Origin: Pavlovales sp. CCMP2436
Lineage: Eukaryota; Haptophyta; Pavlovophyceae; Pavlovales
DNA: 14,831 nt
Direction of reading: 5' to 3'
Assembly: GCA_026770615.1 (NCBI GenBank)
Contig: MU632106.1
Coordinates: 14,639 to 29,469 of the forward strand
Position numbers and translations under genes: made by a program. The first letter of the stretch is position 1. Each line of letters begins with the position of its first letter. This document shows positions 1 to 7,590 of the stretch, piece after piece. The notes beneath the pieces were generated by a model. That model saw nothing but the letters and a program-made list of their open reading frames with translations. It searched no databases and had not been told where the DNA came from.

Positions 1-724
1 GCCGAGAACCTCCACCTCATTGCCTCCGCCGACGCCGAGCTCCTCGACGCCGCCGACGCGACGGAGTACCGCTCGATCGTAGGCGCACTCATCCACATCT
101 CGCACTTCCGCCCCGGCATCATGTTTGCGATGGGCACCCTCACGCACTTCATGAGCCGCCCCGGCGAGCCGCACCTCGGCGCGGCTAAGCGTGTTCTACG
201 CTACCTGGCCGGCACGATTGACCTCGGGCTTATGTTCAAGGCGAATGTCGACCTCGACTTCACTGCTTTCGTCGACGCGGACTACGCCAACTGCACCGAC
301 ACGCGCAAGTCTATCTCCGACTTCGTCACGCAGGTCGGGGGCAGCATCGTCTCTGCGCGGCGCGAGAAGCAGGCAGAGCGTCGTCACGCTCAGCTCGACC
401 GAGGCTGAGTACGTCGCTGTCACCTCTGTCGCCAAGGAGGTCATCGCGCTCCGCCAGCTGCTCGCTGATATCGGCTTCCCGCAGTCCTCGGCCACGCCTG
501 TCGGCGAGGACAATGTGTCCTGCATTGCGCTCTCCAAGAACGACATCGTGCACCGCCGCACCAAGCATGTCGATATCAAATTCCACTGGATTCGCAACCT
601 GGTCAAGGATGGCGTCATCAAGCTCTTCTTTGTCCCGGGCCTCGACAATGTCGCCGACATCATGACCAAGCCCCTCGGCAAGACGCTCTTCATCCGCCAC
701 CGTCACACGCTCCTCGGCATGTAG
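1..724 (+). pseudogene. Ty1/copia retrotransposon polyprotein, C-terminal part (end of reverse transcriptase plus RNase H), frameshifted
   Basis: The reading frame enters from the left edge in frame 1. It contains the copia blocks YRSIVGALIHIS, RPGIMFAMG, HFMSRPGEPH and AAKRVLRYLAGT, which join reverse transcriptase to RNase H. RNase H follows: FVDADYANCTDTRKS carries the first catalytic aspartates. The frame is then lost at an AAGCAGGCAGAGC stretch, where one extra base near 373 fits the family pattern, and it resumes in frame 2 with SVVTLSSTEAEYVAV (catalytic glutamate), RRTKHVDIKFHWIR and the terminal NVADIMTKPLG block. It ends at TAG 722-724. Order and spacing match copia elements throughout, so the family call is firm. 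The frameshift means this copy cannot make an intact polyprotein unless it is a sequencing error. Gag, integrase and most of the reverse transcriptase lie outside the window. Confidence 0.93.
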
Positions 725-1110
725 GCGCTCAAGTCGGTTTCCTCAACGAGGTTTTCATCGACTAGCTCTCCCCCTCGGCCTACACTAGGCGAGGGTTTAT
801 CAACCTACTCAAGTTGTACTCGATCCTACAACCTGAACGTGGTCCCGTCCAGATTGGGCGAGGGTATCGGGAGCCCAACTGTCCTCTCACTTGGGCTCTG
901 TCTGACATCCTGATTGCCATCCTGACAACTATAGAAACTTGCCACCCTTCCACAAAGGGGTCCACAGAAAAGGCGGTTACGCTCGCTCGTTCCATTCTTA
1001 ATATAGCTCTCTCTCTCTCTCTAGCTGCCTTCGACGCTCACGCGTCTCGGACTCCAATCCTCTCTTAGCTCGTGCTTGCGTTCAACACCGCTAGCCTCTC
1101 GATACAGGTG
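725..1110 (+). repeat. Presumed 3' UTR and 3' LTR zone of the copia element
   Basis: The stretch after the polyprotein stop is non-coding, and in a copia element it should hold the polypurine tract and the 3' LTR. A TGTACTCG at about 814 and a CTCGATACA ending near 1107 are possible TG...CA limits of an LTR of roughly 290 bp. A CT microsatellite lies at about 1005-1022. No second LTR copy is in the window, so the limits cannot be set and this is inference from position. Confidence 0.4.
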
Positions 1111-1410
1111 ATATCGTGCAGACATTGACAGAGAGAGATAGAGGCTGTGAGGCGGATGGAGGAGGCAAATTACATACAAAAAATTCTCAAATTTTGCTTA
1201 CATTACTTTTAAAGGGCACACAAAACGAGGCTCAGTTTCTTAACGTTACGGTTTCTTATTGCCCGCGCTCCGCGTACAGAAAAAGACGTAAACGCCCGAT
1301 ATTATCTCGGAGTTCCTACCAGGACCTCCCTAAGTTTAGACCTCGACGAGGTCCCGGGTCCGGGACCACAGGTTAGGGTTAGACAATACGAGGCCATACC
1401 TCAACGCGTG

Positions 1411-1569
1411 ATGCGCTCATCCAAACGCAAACAGGAGCCAGCTAGCCCAGAATCCATCCAACAGCATAAAAAGAAGGCGCGTCAGATACGCAATTGGGAA
1501 GAAAAATGCCCTAAACCAAAACCCAAAACCACTGAGCCTGAGGCCCACCCCAGCGAAGGGGTGGGGTAG
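1411..1569 (+). CDS. Small unrecognised ORF, Lys/Pro/Glu-rich (52 residues from ATG)
   Basis: The frame is open from about 1213 to TAG 1567-1569, and the first ATG is at 1411. The product starts MRSSKRKQEPASPESIQQHK, is rich in Lys, Pro and Glu, and has no recognised domain. The frame continues unbroken upstream of the ATG with no stop for almost 200 bases, so this could be a piece of a longer exon or of a decayed element gag. The stretch is A-rich on this strand, which makes a chance open frame quite possible. Confidence 0.18.
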   Translation: MRSSKRKQEPASPESIQQHKKKARQIRNWEEKCPKPKPKTTEPEAHPSEGVG

Positions 1570-2148
1570 ACCGGACCCCAGCAAAGGCCTTCCACTCTGT
1601 GGTCCCTGCCCCTCGTGGGCAAGAATCACACTGTGGGATAATGGCCGTCGGAGTATAGTTGTCTGTGTTATGGCGCTACAGGATTGTCGCGTGCGCAGGC
1701 GTGCGGCAGCTCGAGCGCTCGAGATGCAGAGGAGTTCGATCAGCAGCCAATCAGTCGAGCGGCGTTGATTGTCGTTTTGTTGATCAGACTCAGCGGTGGG
1801 GACGGTATCCGGTGTGCTCGGAAAGTTCCCCGGATCCGAGTGTTTTTCAACGCTCTGGTTCGGGTTTCAGAACCATTCGGGGGCGGACGTATAACTAGAA
1901 ATTTACACAGGAGCGTTTGAGAGAGTTTGTGATTCGAGAAAAAGTTTGCGTTCACGCGAAGGTATTTTTCACGCCTTTTTTCGCGGGAAGATTTGGGGGG
2001 GGGGCTTTTTTTAAGAAAGCTATTCTGCCGGCCGGGCGCCTCCGGCAGAGAAGTGGTCCCTCGGGAGGTCCCGAAAGAGATTTCTGTACGCGGTGGCCGC
2101 GCTTCCCTGTAGCAGATGCACAGACCCCACCCCCCCCCCCTTTTTTTC
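1570..2148. other. Gene-free stretch with GC hairpin and C/T homopolymer tracts
   Basis: No convincing coding frame was found on either strand. A GC-rich palindromic stretch (CTGCCGG...CCGGCAG) lies at about 2026-2049, a G run at about 1995-2004, and a poly-C run followed by poly-T at about 2128-2149. The block GGGGGCGGACGTA plus CTAGAAA at 1879-1911 recurs near 10388. Confidence 0.5.
1879..1911 (+). repeat. Short dispersed repeat, copy 1 (GGGGGCGGACGTA...CTAGAAA)
   Basis: This ~33-bp stretch is nearly repeated at 10388-10420 in the same orientation. Both have GGGGGCGGACGTA, then CTAGAAA, then a TTACAC or TAACAC. Gaps and substitutions are few. It may be the conserved end of a mobile-element family. 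Confidence 0.45.
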
Positions 2149-2195
2149 TTTGAGTGTGTGTTAGGTGGGGGGGCGGTCGGCCGAGTGTGTGTTAC
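2149..2195 (+). repeat. GT-rich direct repeat, copy 1
   Basis: It starts TTTGAGTGTGTGTTA, continues through a G run and CGGCCGAGTG, and ends GTGTTA. The same order of motifs occurs at 2423-2469, about 274 bases downstream in the same orientation. The pair may be a local duplication or the two ends of a small element. Confidence 0.6.
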
Positions 2196-2422
2196 AGTAT
2201 AGCTGCTATGTGAATTAGGAGTCCAGAATGTCACCCCTTTGAGTGTTAGGTGTGCAGCCAATGAGCAGGCTTCTTGATCAAAAACTCTGCTGTGTATGTG
2301 GCTTGTTCGCAGAAGGACTTTCATTGGCTCCCCGTACATTTGCTCCCTGGTGATTTAATCAAGATTTTAATATCAAGATTCAAAGAAGAAGAAAAAAATA
2401 CGGCGGTTTCCTAACTTGGCGC

Positions 2423-2469
2423 TTTGAGTGTGTGTTACGTGGGGGTCTGGCTGGCCGAGTGGGTGTTAG
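2423..2469 (+). repeat. GT-rich direct repeat, copy 2
   Basis: This is the partner of the block at 2149-2195: TTTGAGTGTGTGTTA, then GTGGGGG, then TGGCCGAGTG and GTGTTAG. It differs from copy 1 by a few substitutions and short indels in the G-rich middle. Confidence 0.6.
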
Positions 2470-2581
2470 CTGTTGCATGTGTTAGGCCGGACCTAACCCA
2501 CACCCACTGTTAGATGAACATCAAACACTCCTATCACTGAACTTTTCGGTTGGAAAGCTATTTATGGAGGGCCTTCGGTTA

Positions 2582-3110
2582 GTTTTCGACACAGAGGACG
2601 GATACGTATTTCTAGAGATTTACACACAAAATAACCGCCGAAACCAAGGTTCACGCCCGGGTTCAGTATTACAGACCCGCGTACATGGGCCACGTGATCT
2701 CGACGGCATCGCATCCTCAATCCTCGATTCGCCTTTATCCGAGCGCGTCGAAGACGCAACTCGAATCCTCGCGCTGGCAGCCGCGCCGATGGAAGGAGAT
2801 CTCAAGCGTCTCGGTTCTGGTTTGTGTCGGAAACTAATACCGGGGATCCTGTCCGTGCGGACGAGCAAATAACCGCGCGCGGACGGAAGCGACGACGGGG
2901 TGTTCGGGCGCTGGTGTACTTTGAGCCGCTATATATATATACTGTGAAAGCGCACGCCCAGCTAGGTCACTACAGCCACTCTTGCCTTCCGTGCGCCATA
3001 TCCTCACCGCTCTACGCCCGCCCGTGCGGCAGGCTCTCACGTGCCAAAAGTGGGCTGACATAGTGTTTTCGAAAAAGAAACTAGAGTTTTTTTTAGTGTG
3101 TGTCGAAAAC
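2582..3110. mobile_element. Candidate non-autonomous TIR element flanked by TA
   Basis: GTTTTCGACACA at 2582-2593 is matched by its exact reverse complement at 3099-3110, and both outer ends are flanked by TA (2580-2581 and 3111-3112). Counting the flanking TTA/TAA, 15 bases match exactly. A TA target duplication with short TIRs is typical of Tc1/mariner-type elements. The ~529-bp interior has no transposase. It contains one copy of a 54-bp repeat (2631-2685) also found inverted at 7536. A 12-15 bp match could still be chance. Confidence 0.4.
2631..2685 (+). repeat. 54-bp dispersed repeat, copy A
   Basis: It starts ATAACCGCCGAAACCAAGG and ends ACAGACCCGCGTAC. Its reverse complement is found at 7536-7590, with about 48 of 54 positions identical by eye. 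All the differences I count are transitions. Confidence 0.75.
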
Positions 3111-3112
3111 TA

Positions 3113-3510
3113 AAATGTGTCCAGAACTAACTAACGGCCACCCATTGGCGTTCATGAAATCGTTTGGCAAAAAGGCCGCAACGAACGGTTTGGCAGTCGG
3201 GCAAACGAACGGTCAAACGCGGTTGTTTGTCAGCTTCAGTCGCCCCCCCCCCTCCGTTCGTTTGTTCGTATTCGTACACCTCTGTGGCTTTATATCAGAA
3301 TTAGTTATTAGATTCAAAATTAGCCTTCAATGGTGTGAAACCGAGTAAAAGCAGCGAAGGAGTTGCGTTTCCACTCTTTTTTTGCTATTCGGCTTCGTTA
3401 TTGCGCGAGGTTGATCGTTTGTTTGCCTGTTTGTTCGCCAGACTACGCCGATCCAAACAAACGAACACCACCGTTTCCCGGTGACGCAAACTTAGGCTCC
3501 CGGCTGTTTT
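3113..3510. other. Gene-free stretch rich in AACGAACG/CGTTCGTTTG words
   Basis: No gene is supported. Words such as AACGAACGGT, CAAACGAACG and their complement CGTTCGTTTGTTCG recur between about 3180 and 3470 on both strands, with a poly-C run at about 3243-3251. They look like decayed inverted or tandem repeats. Confidence 0.4.
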
Positions 3511-3560
3511 TTTTTTTAATAATAGTTCTTTTAACGTCCCTCAACTTGCAGCCCGAAGGC
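3511..3560 (-). repeat. Dispersed repeat with poly-A end on the minus strand, copy 1
   Basis: On the plus strand it reads poly-T, AAT.A.TAGT, TTTTAACGTCCC and then ACTTGCAGCCCGAAGGC. The same arrangement occurs at 12471-12519 with few differences. On the minus strand each copy starts GCCTTCGGGCTGCAAGT and ends in an A run, as expected for the 3' end of a LINE or SINE. That class is inferred from the A-tail alone. Confidence 0.6.
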
Positions 3561-4210
3561 ATATGGGCATGACATGGGAGGGTCAGCGCATCGGTCGTCT
3601 CGTGTGTTATCTTACTCCCTGCGTCGTCTCTCCGCCACAAACCTTGCTCGTCGTCGCATCGCGCCGCCGTAATCCTGCGCATAATTACAACAGCATATAT
3701 ACGCAAAAACCTCCGTATAGCCTGTACCGTGCTATGCTATACCCGTAAATACGGATACAGCCTAGCACGTGGCGTGGTGTGTGTAGGCTATCCTATTCCT
3801 TGTCGTAGGAAGGGTGTGGCTCCGCGTTGTCTAGGCGGCGGCCTTGCCCTGTGTGTTTCTGCTGGTTTTTGTTCAAACGGAGTTCACATTTTTTTTCGGG
3901 ACTGATAAATGGCTGGTAAGCTGTAGAAATCGCCTAAGGGCTAGTAGAGTAGCAATTACACTGACATCAGGCTCAGAGTCAGGGGTCGAGCCGTAAGAGA
4001 CTCTCAACTCTAGCTGGCTTCTGGCTTGTTGGGAAGTCCTGTGTGCCCGATGGTGCAGTATCGGCACATGCACCCGCCAGGCACTCGCGCACGGCTGGCC
4101 AATGCGCAGCGGCCGACAGCGCTCACTGGAGCAAATCCAGGCGTGACCGCTGTGCCAGCAGCTGTTGACTGCGTGCCTCTGGCGCACGGCAATCAGGACC
4201 CCACCGAGAC

Positions 4211-4560
4211 TCACCGCTGCTTTCGCACGAGCGTGCTGGAAATGATGCGCACGAGCTCGACGAGTCCAGGCAGTGCGTTGAATACGGCGAAGTATATCCA
4301 GAACAGTGCGATCCCTCCACGATGAAGATGAAGATGGCGATGTAACCGGCCACGTGGAAGATGACGTGCATGAAGTTGTGCGTGTGCAGGAACATCGTGA
4401 GTCCCGACCAGAAGCCAAAGAGCTCGATGATAAAAAAGGCCATCGACAGCATCAGCGCCGTCGTTAGCGAGGCCTGGGCTCTTTCGAACTGCATGGTGGA
4501 GTGCTGCAGAGGCAGCCCCGCGCGGACGTTGTCGCCTTCGTCCAGGTGCACATACACATC
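4211..4560 (-). CDS. TMEM107: TMEM107-like ciliary transition-zone membrane protein, 5'-incomplete, one-base frameshift
   Basis: TMEM107 is a four-pass membrane protein of the MKS module at the ciliary transition zone, where it helps gate membrane proteins. The reading frame runs from about 4560 (no ATG; exon start uncertain) with DNVRAGLPLQ, a hydrophobic segment (TTALMLSMAFFIIELFGFWS), SGLTMF, then NFMHVIFHVAGYIAIFIFIV. At about 4312-4315 it must shift one base to continue with ALFWIYFAVFNALPGLVELV and end LVRKQR at TGA 4213-4211. This order matches the family: N..ACLP, VEL.GF.SG..MF, H......, W.YF.F.ALP...E, basic end. Segment lengths also match, so membrane segments 2-4 are present. The first segment and start codon were not found upstream and probably lie on an earlier exon or are lost. 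The shift falls at a CCC run, so a missing base in the read is as likely as true decay. The stop overlaps a good splice donor (GCG then GTGAGT). Confidence 0.8.
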
Positions 4561-5228
4561 GTGGGGTGAGCTCGGTATTGGAGGGCCTGGCAGGTTACGC
4601 TGCTACCGCCGCCTGTCCGATAAAGACCCGGAACGCAAGAGGAGAACAAAACATACGGGAATACGGGAATCTGAGCAACGACAAGTTTGGTAGGGAGTAA
4701 GTCGGTTTGGCCCCGCACCTCCCTTCCCGGCGTCTGGTTGAGCGCCGGGGAGGCGATTGATACTTCGGACTGAAAAGATCGTCGTCTCTAGGCGAGCTGT
4801 CATAGGACACGTCATTCTAAGATTATAGCCTTTTCTTCCCCGGCTCCATACTTCCCGGGCGCGCCTCCTGCCAGTGCCCAATTTGGCCCCTGGCCGAATT
4901 GGGATGTCAAAAGTTTAATTAGGCGGAAAATAATAAAACGGGAGTTCAAATCACGTCGCAACCGTCGGTGAAGGCTTTCGCGCATTTACCTTTTGGGCTC
5001 GCACAAGCCCGGAAGAGGCGGGTTTGATAGGTCTGAGGCAGGTCCGGCTTGTTTCGGCGAAAAAATACGAAAACGGATTTCAATTACTACCACAAAAGCT
5101 GTTCGCTTCTTACAGTGCACCGCGCAGATGGCCCTTGCTGGGCGGGAAGGCGGCGGGGCTCGTGGTCGCCATCGGACATGTGACGGGAAAGCTGCTGGCA
5201 CGCCCGCACGTCCCGCCCGCGCTCGAGC
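4561..5228. other. Gene-free stretch upstream of the TMEM107 fragment
   Basis: I looked on the minus strand for the missing first membrane segment of TMEM107 and found no hydrophobic exon with an ATG. Possible splice acceptors for the known exon lie at about 4572-4590 (CTGCCAG, ACCGAG), just below an in-frame TAG near 4603-4605. GC-rich frames at 4993-5238 start without a recognisable protein. Confidence 0.4.
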
Positions 5229-5424
5229 ACGGGCGTGACGCTAAACGTAACGATCATTATTATCAAAGTGTTTGTAAAAGTATCGGAGTTACTGGTGAAT
5301 TTTCAAGGAAAGAAATTAAACTCCTAAAATTACAAAAGGTGATTGAAAGGGATTTTTTTTTGATTAATATTGCTCTTATTTCATACTCGAGGACAAAAAT
5401 ATTATCTTTGTGTAGAATAGAACA

Positions 5425-5598
5425 ATGATTAAGATCGATTTAACCGCCACAATATTTTACGAGGAGATTACTTTAACCAAACTTAATTATACTATTAACA
5501 CCCTTTCACAATATGACAAGGTTATCAAAGAAGAAGAAAAAATAATTCGACGTAAACGTAAGGAGTATTATTCCCGCACTTTTATCTCTTTGCGCTAA
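5425..5598 (+). CDS. Small Lys/Ile-rich ORF in an AT-rich island, function unknown (57 residues)
   Basis: ATG 5425 to TAA 5596-5598 gives a product beginning MIKIDLTATIFYEEITLTKL and ending with a basic stretch (IRRKRKEYYSR). It has no membrane segment and I do not recognise a family. A and T dominate the third codon positions, in strong contrast to every other coding stretch in the window. The ATG overlaps the stop (ATGA) of another AT-rich frame that is open through about 5235-5428 and ends LCRIEQ, an arrangement usual in organelles, viruses and bacteria but not in nuclear genes. The stop codon lies in the loop of a perfect 15-bp hairpin. An organelle or virus insertion is possible, as is chance. 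Confidence 0.35.
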   Translation: MIKIDLTATIFYEEITLTKLNYTINTLSQYDKVIKEEEKIIRRKRKEYYSRTFISLR

Positions 5599-5617
5599 AA
5601 GGGCAAAGAGATAAAAG
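5579..5617 (+). terminator. Perfect 15-bp stem hairpin spanning the stop of the small ORF
   Basis: CTTTTATCTCTTTGC (5579-5593) pairs exactly with GCAAAGAGATAAAAG (5603-5617) around a 9-base loop that contains the TAA of the preceding ORF. Stable hairpins at the 3' ends of genes are common in plastid and mitochondrial genomes, where they set transcript ends. No poly-T tract follows, so a bacterial terminator is not implied. Confidence 0.6.
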
Positions 5618-5827
5618 GTGGGACATAGGTTGGATCGACCCGCCGACCGGCTCCTATGTGGGGATCGATTTTAAAAGAGTTCAGTGAATTTCCGCTACTC
5701 GCCTGGTCCTCCCTCGCCCCAGTTCATCAAAGTCGATGATTTCGTTTTCAGATTGCGAGCGACTTCGACCGCGCGTCCTCGAGCGCGACGCGCGTGCGCA
5801 GCGAGCTCGCCCCGTAGCTCCGCCACG

Positions 5828-6902
5828 ATGGGCGGTTTCACGCGCGTCGGGTTCGCGCCCCTCGTCCTCTTCTTGGCCCTGTGCGATTACACCTCCGGAT
5901 ACAGCGGGCTGCTGGGCGTGAAGGTGGCGAGCGTGCGCACAGGGAGCACAGTCGAGCTGGGCTCAGAGCTACAGGCGGCGACGGCCTCAGGCCAGCGGGT
6001 GGTGTGCGTCTTCGGCACTTACCCAGCGGACTTCAATGCCATTGAGTATGCCCAGCGTGTCAAACACTACCTTCCAAAGCTGCGTGAGCGAGGCGTTGGC
6101 AAAGTGTTCTTCGTGGTCAACGGCCAGGCGGAGGCGGCGACGAAGCTCGCCGAGCTCGTAGATCTTGACCAAAGCGATGTGGAGCTCCTGGCCGACCCCG
6201 ACGGTGTTGCGGGGCGTGCGTTTGGCGTCTCGAGGGGGTGGCGGCCCGATGACGGTGAACTGTCGCCCTACATCAAACTCTTCGGCATGCTGTTTGGGCT
6301 CGGCGCATGGGCCACGCTCCCGGCTGTGCTAGGCGGTTACATCGGGAATCCCTTCGTGGCACAGCCTTGGATAGTTGATGCGCTCTCGCAGGGCCAGCGC
6401 GCGGGCCGCTGGCCCAACAACGCGCTCGAGCTTGATACCTCTGGAGCGGTCGTGGTGAACAAGTTTGCAGAGCTACCGCTCGTTGGCGGGTGGCCGCGCA
6501 GGCAAGCCCCCCCCCCTGCCTTGATATACACGAGTCCTATCCCCAGCACTCGAACCATGTCGTTCACCCCCCCCAACCCCCCCACACCTTCCCACACACA
6601 CACAACCCCTCCACCCCTTCCCACACACACTCACCACTCCCCTCCCATCCTTGACCCCCCCCTCTCCGCCTAGGCCACTCGAGCTCGCGACCTTGCGGCT
6701 GCAAAATATGATGGACATATCGATCAAGAACTGGGACGCGCTACGGCCGGAAGACCAACACCTCAAGGTGCTCACGCAGCTCGGTGGCTGCCTCATCCTA
6801 GGCGCTGGCGGCGAGACCATCCTCGATTATAAGGACCCCGGCATCTGCGCCGTCTTGAATTTTGAGAATGCGCTGAACAAGCTTGACGCGGCAAAGGCGT
6901 GA
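5828..6902 (+). CDS. AhpC/TSA-like (peroxiredoxin-like, thioredoxin-fold) protein with signal peptide; two exons joined by a GC-AG intron
   Basis: Exons are 5828-6501 and 6674-6902, giving 300 residues. ATG 5828 sits in a strong context (GCCACGATGG), and residues 1 to about 25 ([20 protein letters not shown]) form a clear signal peptide. The remainder matches from memory the conserved cyanobacterial and algal AhpC/TSA-like family: [89 protein letters not shown], then across the splice [30 protein letters not shown] and DPGICAV near the end. Such proteins are thought to act in redox defence. The usual peroxidatic TxxC motif is not obvious here (nearest Cys about residue 60), so peroxidase activity is unproven. 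The signal peptide suggests entry to the ER, then a secondary plastid or secretion; no long transit peptide follows. An out-of-frame upstream ATG at 5736 would interfere if it were in the mRNA. Confidence 0.9.
6502..6673 (+). other. GC-AG spliceosomal intron in the AhpC/TSA-like gene
   Basis: The donor CAG|GCAAGC matches the GC-type consensus and the acceptor CCGCCTAG follows a pyrimidine-rich run. Removing these 172 bases interrupts a codon after its second base and restores the family block [15 protein letters not shown] exactly. The intron is made almost entirely of poly-C and CA-rich low-complexity sequence. It has no in-frame stop from the donor side until its 3' end, so retention would give a long Pro/Thr/His-rich tail. 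Confidence 0.85.
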
Positions 6903-6955
6903 GCCATATATCGGTGTCGCTCAGATTAACTTACTAGTACGTAAATATGCAAAGT

Positions 6956-7382
6956 TCAGTGGGTCGAAATCCGAATTAGTGGCGCGATTCCGCACTGGGG
7001 AGGGGGAAAAGTGGTGGCCGGGTCGAAGAAGTAGACATCGTTCGCCCCTGCGCGCTAAGTGTCGATAGCTATTGTCGAATAGAGCCCTCCCCGACCGTCG
7101 GAGCCCACCTCGTGTGCCTCTCATGTGCCTCTGGGGTCGACAACATACTAATGGTAACTAACATGTCCGATTCTCGGCGTTTGGAAGCGGGAGGAAAGTC
7201 GGGCTTCCCAAAGTGCTAAAGAATTTTTTATTGCAGATTCGTAAATGGGGCGCCGCCAATTCACGAATCTGCAAAAAAAAATTCCGTGCCATCTCCGGTT
7301 CGTGAGTTGCTCCGCAGGATTTTCTCCGGACTTTTTCGCAATTTCCCCCCGGACTGGCCACTAATTCGGATTTCGACCCTTC
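6956..7382. mobile_element. Non-autonomous TIR element (MITE-like), with a nested hairpin
   Basis: The 23 bases at 6961-6983 (GGGTCGAAATCCGAATTAGT...) are repeated exactly in reverse complement at 7357-7379. TGCAAAGT occurs directly outside both ends (6948-6955 and 7383-7390), an 8-base candidate target duplication of the kind made by hAT transposases; the left tip CAGTGGG also resembles hAT ends. The interior has no transposase. Inside, 7221-7242 pairs with 7263-7284 with one mismatch. The element lies about 50 bases past the stop of the AhpC/TSA-like gene and may supply its 3' UTR or polyadenylation region. Confidence 0.75.
7221..7284. repeat. 22-bp stem hairpin inside the TIR element
   Basis: GAATTTTTTATTGCAGATTC followed by GT pairs with the reverse complement at 7263-7284 at 21 of 22 positions, leaving a 20-base GC-rich loop. 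It lies off centre in the element, so it is a separate fold nested between the TIRs. Confidence 0.75.
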
Positions 7383-7535
7383 TGCAAAGTCTGATCACCG
7401 CACTGAGAACATGACGCAGAAAGCGACGCTAGTCAACAGTGGTTTTTGCAACTCGAGCTAGTTAATCATGCTATTGTTGTTAACAACGATGGTGCACCAT
7501 TGAAGGCCAGACTATCTCCGGCGGCCTTATATGTA

Positions 7536-7590
7536 CGTACACGGGTCTGTGATGCTAAACCCGGGCGCGGACCTTGGTTTCGGCGGTTAT
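7536..7590 (-). repeat. 54-bp dispersed repeat, copy B (inverted relative to copy A)
   Basis: On the minus strand this reads ATAACCGCCGAAACCAAGG through ACAGACCCGTGTAC, matching 2631-2685 at about 48 of 54 positions by eye with only transitions. Flanks beyond the block do not match, so only this core is shared. Confidence 0.75.

Noticed and set aside
1370..1382. GTTAGGGTTAG as a telomere remnant
   Set aside because: Fewer than two full units; too short to distinguish from chance.
1740..2339. Minus-strand open frame of 199 codons
   Set aside because: It crosses a GC hairpin and poly-C/poly-G/poly-T runs and reads as homopolymers (KKKRGGG, PPPKS); no family resemblance.
2564..2872. Plus-strand 102-codon frame and its minus-strand partner
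   Set aside because: Both lie inside the candidate TA-flanked element and across a dispersed repeat; no motif.
3873..4418. Minus-strand 181-codon frame overlapping TMEM107
   Set aside because: Out of frame with the two conserved TMEM107 segments; Ser/Arg-rich shadow.
5024..5428. One 134-codon plus-strand frame as a single gene
   Set aside because: It has no ATG and joins a GC-rich half to an AT-rich half; only the AT-rich part (from about 5235) looks unusual and it is discussed with the island.
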